DNA of 64,000 nt, from positions 16,458 through 80,457 of the forward strand of contig JAPYMA010003027.1 of assembly GCA_035041965.1 (NCBI GenBank), read 5' to 3'. The position numbers were made by a program, and so were the translations under genes. Below are positions 62,035-64,000 of this stretch, piece after piece; within the stretch, counting starts at the first letter, position 1; every line of letters starts with the position of its first letter. The DNA is from Anisakis pegreffii. Its lineage: Eukaryota; Nematoda; Chromadorea; Rhabditida; Anisakidae. The notes below the pieces were generated by a model. That model was not told the DNA's origin. It did not search any database and saw only the letters and a program-made list of their open reading frames with translations.

Positions 62035-63725
62035 ATGACCAGACTGTGGTTCGTGTTCGTGTTGGTAGTGCTGCTATCTGCTCAACCTTATTCAGCAGAA
62101 GGAAGTGATGACGGTTCTGCTCTACGATACCAATCACATTCAATCGGTGAGTTATTTCGTTTTAGCACTCCCTACGCATATTTTGCATGAATTTGAAGTC
62201 GATTGAAACAATGAAGTTGACACTTAGAGGGATGCACATTCATTCGAGTGTGCCTTTGGTACACCGAGACTACAAATATATCGAAAATTAGCCTCACCTG
62301 CCAACAAATTTAAAGGATCCCTCATTCAACGTTACGAGGGTTATACACGAGGGGATTATTGAGCAACTATCATCACATCAATCATGAAGTTTATTTCTTA
62401 TGTGTTCTCGTTATGAGCTGCCACTCTTTGATTGCTTTACGGAGTATTTATAAGACGTGTGATCCGCTTTCGCATGATTATGAGTTTCTTTTTGTGTTGC
62501 ATTCCACTGAAATCCTTTAGTATCTATTGCTATTGTTATCCGTTCCCTGTATAGCATATAGCATAAAACGCCGTCGTGAATCAACCATAGTCTATTTCAC
62601 TTCAATGATGAACGAGAGCACTGAAAGAAGAACTTGTATGCTGAAACTAGTAGGCCCTGGTGCATCGAGACACCAGGTTAATTACGATGCATGCTAATTT
62701 GTCAAATTAGTTACGTGCTGTACTGCCCGTTCGGAAAACTGTCGGTTAGGCAATGTCTTTAGGCAAACTGTCATTAGGCTAAATGTCTTTAGGCAGATTG
62801 ACCGGTCACAATATGATCAAATTATACTCTTAAGCACGATATTTTGACACAGATCAAACGTCATTTATTAAATTGGCATATTTCTAGTCATTTGCCAATT
62901 GCATTCACTGTCATTGAAACGGAAAGTTTCTTTGGGCGCTACCAGTTCCAGTTACTCACATTGCGTAAAATATCAAACATCAGATAGAGATCGGTGTAGA
63001 ACCTTCACTGCTCAATAAAAATAAATGTAGTCTTGATCAGAGATGTCTCTACTCCAGCTAAACTATTCTATTCCTGTTCCATTTCAAGGAATGAAATAGA
63101 ACAGTTCTCAAACGAGGATCGCACAGGACAAAATAAAATAGAGCCGTTTTAGAGAGGAATAGAACAGAATAGAAATGATCCCAGAAAGGTGGTATAGAGA
63201 CATCGCTAGTCTTGATTACAAGATGATAGCGACAACGATGTGTTGCAATGAGAATGAATGTATTTTTTCAGTTGGCGACTGAGAGTATAATTATTCATAG
63301 GATAACTTGTTACTTGTCACTTCCTAATCAATCATTTAAAAGATTCATTCAGCTAGTGACGCAAAAGCAACGCGGTTTTACAAAAGTAAGTTGGTGATTA
63401 TATTTTAGAAAACTCATGAATTGTTCTTTAGACAACCTAAACGGCAATAATGCGAATTGATTGAAATTGCACTCTGTACTCAATTCAGGTGTCAGTTCAA
63501 TTCCTACCCTTGAAATGCCGAATGTAACATGTTTGAAGATTATGAAGTTATTATGACGTTAAGTTACTCGAGCTTCTGCAAATGATTCAAGTTCTATTGA
63601 AAACCCCTCATGGATTTTCAGGACTTCGCAAATCTCATTCCGGACACGGAAATCCCAGCCTTCCTCTCAGCTGCATGTCCGTAGTTGCGACGGAATTCGA
63701 TGAATCGGATGATTTTCTAGAATAA
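62035..63725 (+). CDS. Candidate small secreted peptide (two exons, 71 aa)
   Basis: Exon 1 is 62035-62146: ATG opens a classic signal peptide (MTRLWFVFVLVVLLSAQPYS, cleavage likely after SA before EGSDDG) and ends at a strong donor, AATCG/gtgagt. Exon 2 is 63622-63725 after attttcag: the split codon gives Gly and the frame continues (RKSHSGHGNPSLPLSC, then EFDESDDFLE) to TAA. The total is 216 nt in phase. AATAAA (63721-63726) overlaps the stop, which would make a very short 3' UTR, so exon 2 may instead be an intermediate coincidence. No family recognised. A secreted effector or peptide precursor is conceivable. Confidence 0.42.
63080..63195. repeat. Dispersed GAATAGAACAG-word repeat
   Basis: Clustered words such as aatgaaatagaacagttc and gaatagaacagaatag, also seen near 38370-38410, 48780-48900 (reverse strand) and in the poly-VWA introns (e.g. 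10370-10420). It lies in the proposed intron of the small secreted peptide gene. Nature unknown, perhaps an old repeat fragment. Confidence 0.45.
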
Positions 63726-64000
63726 AATACGTGTTGAATTTTTTCCGTGAATACTTCTCGTGAATATTCAGGGCTCTTGATTGCAACACGCAAGCAATGT
63801 TCCGTTGCAAAACTAAGTGAACTACTCTGGCGAAGTAAAAAAGTCATTTATGACCTGATTTGTGCAATGTGGCTAAGGCATTTCGATGAGATCAAGTAGG
63901 GAAAATTTTTCAGAACCTTCTGCGACATGCTCTCAGAAACATTTGTACATATGAAATTATTCGCAAGTGAAATTATTACACGTGAAATTATTCAGCATAG
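63726..64000. other. Right edge, no gene seen
   Basis: Short stretch downstream of the candidate secreted peptide. A minus-strand 70-codon frame ending at 63635 overlaps it but mirrors the exon 2 region and is not supported. Confidence 0.3.

Overview
The window reads as nuclear DNA of a nematode. This is an inference from intron-rich genes with short T-rich acceptors ending in TTTCAG or close variants, from families abundant in roundworms (poly-VWA secreted proteins, PAN/apple-like proteins), and from a Bel/Pao retroelement plus hAT-type MITEs. I cannot name the genus. Two conserved genes anchor the annotation. fis-1 (mitochondrial fission adaptor, minus strand, 1296-2751, five exons, 152 aa) and sdha (succinate dehydrogenase flavoprotein, plus strand, 53977-59049, eleven exons, 647 aa) both close exactly in phase.

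The dominant feature is one very large minus-strand gene, 28014 down to 5520. Its reading frame can be followed exon by exon: a signal-anchor exon, five small N-terminal exons, a microsatellite-derived Ser/Thr/Pro exon, a tandem array of 3,708-bp genomic units, and a stop exon. Each unit has ten exons totalling 1,095 nt (365 codons) and encodes two von Willebrand factor A domains plus linkers. Because a unit is a whole number of codons and splice phases match across unit boundaries, this is one gene growing by internal duplication, not a row of separate genes. Five units are visible. A 100-N gap (20209-20308) inside the array replaces about 1.05 kb or an unknown number of further units.

Layout: 1-5.5 kb holds fis-1, a 295-bp MITE and two unrecognised coding-like segments. 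5.5-28 kb is the poly-VWA gene, with a hAT MITE in its first intron. 28.7-37.9 kb is a decayed Bel/Pao retroelement flanked by long direct repeats in a tandem LTR-like arrangement, interrupted by a 10-N gap. 37.9-47.2 kb is a small PAN/apple-like family (three intact or near-intact copies, one relic) with a second hAT MITE and Ser/Thr-rich exons between. 47-53.9 kb is mostly non-coding, with two more MITEs and isolated candidate exons. 54-59.9 kb is sdha. 60-64 kb ends with a candidate two-exon gene for a 71-aa secreted peptide.

fis-1 and sdha are both mitochondrial, but they are 51 kb apart and nothing suggests co-regulation. The poly-VWA and PAN-like genes are accessory, duplication-prone and predicted to be secreted or surface proteins.
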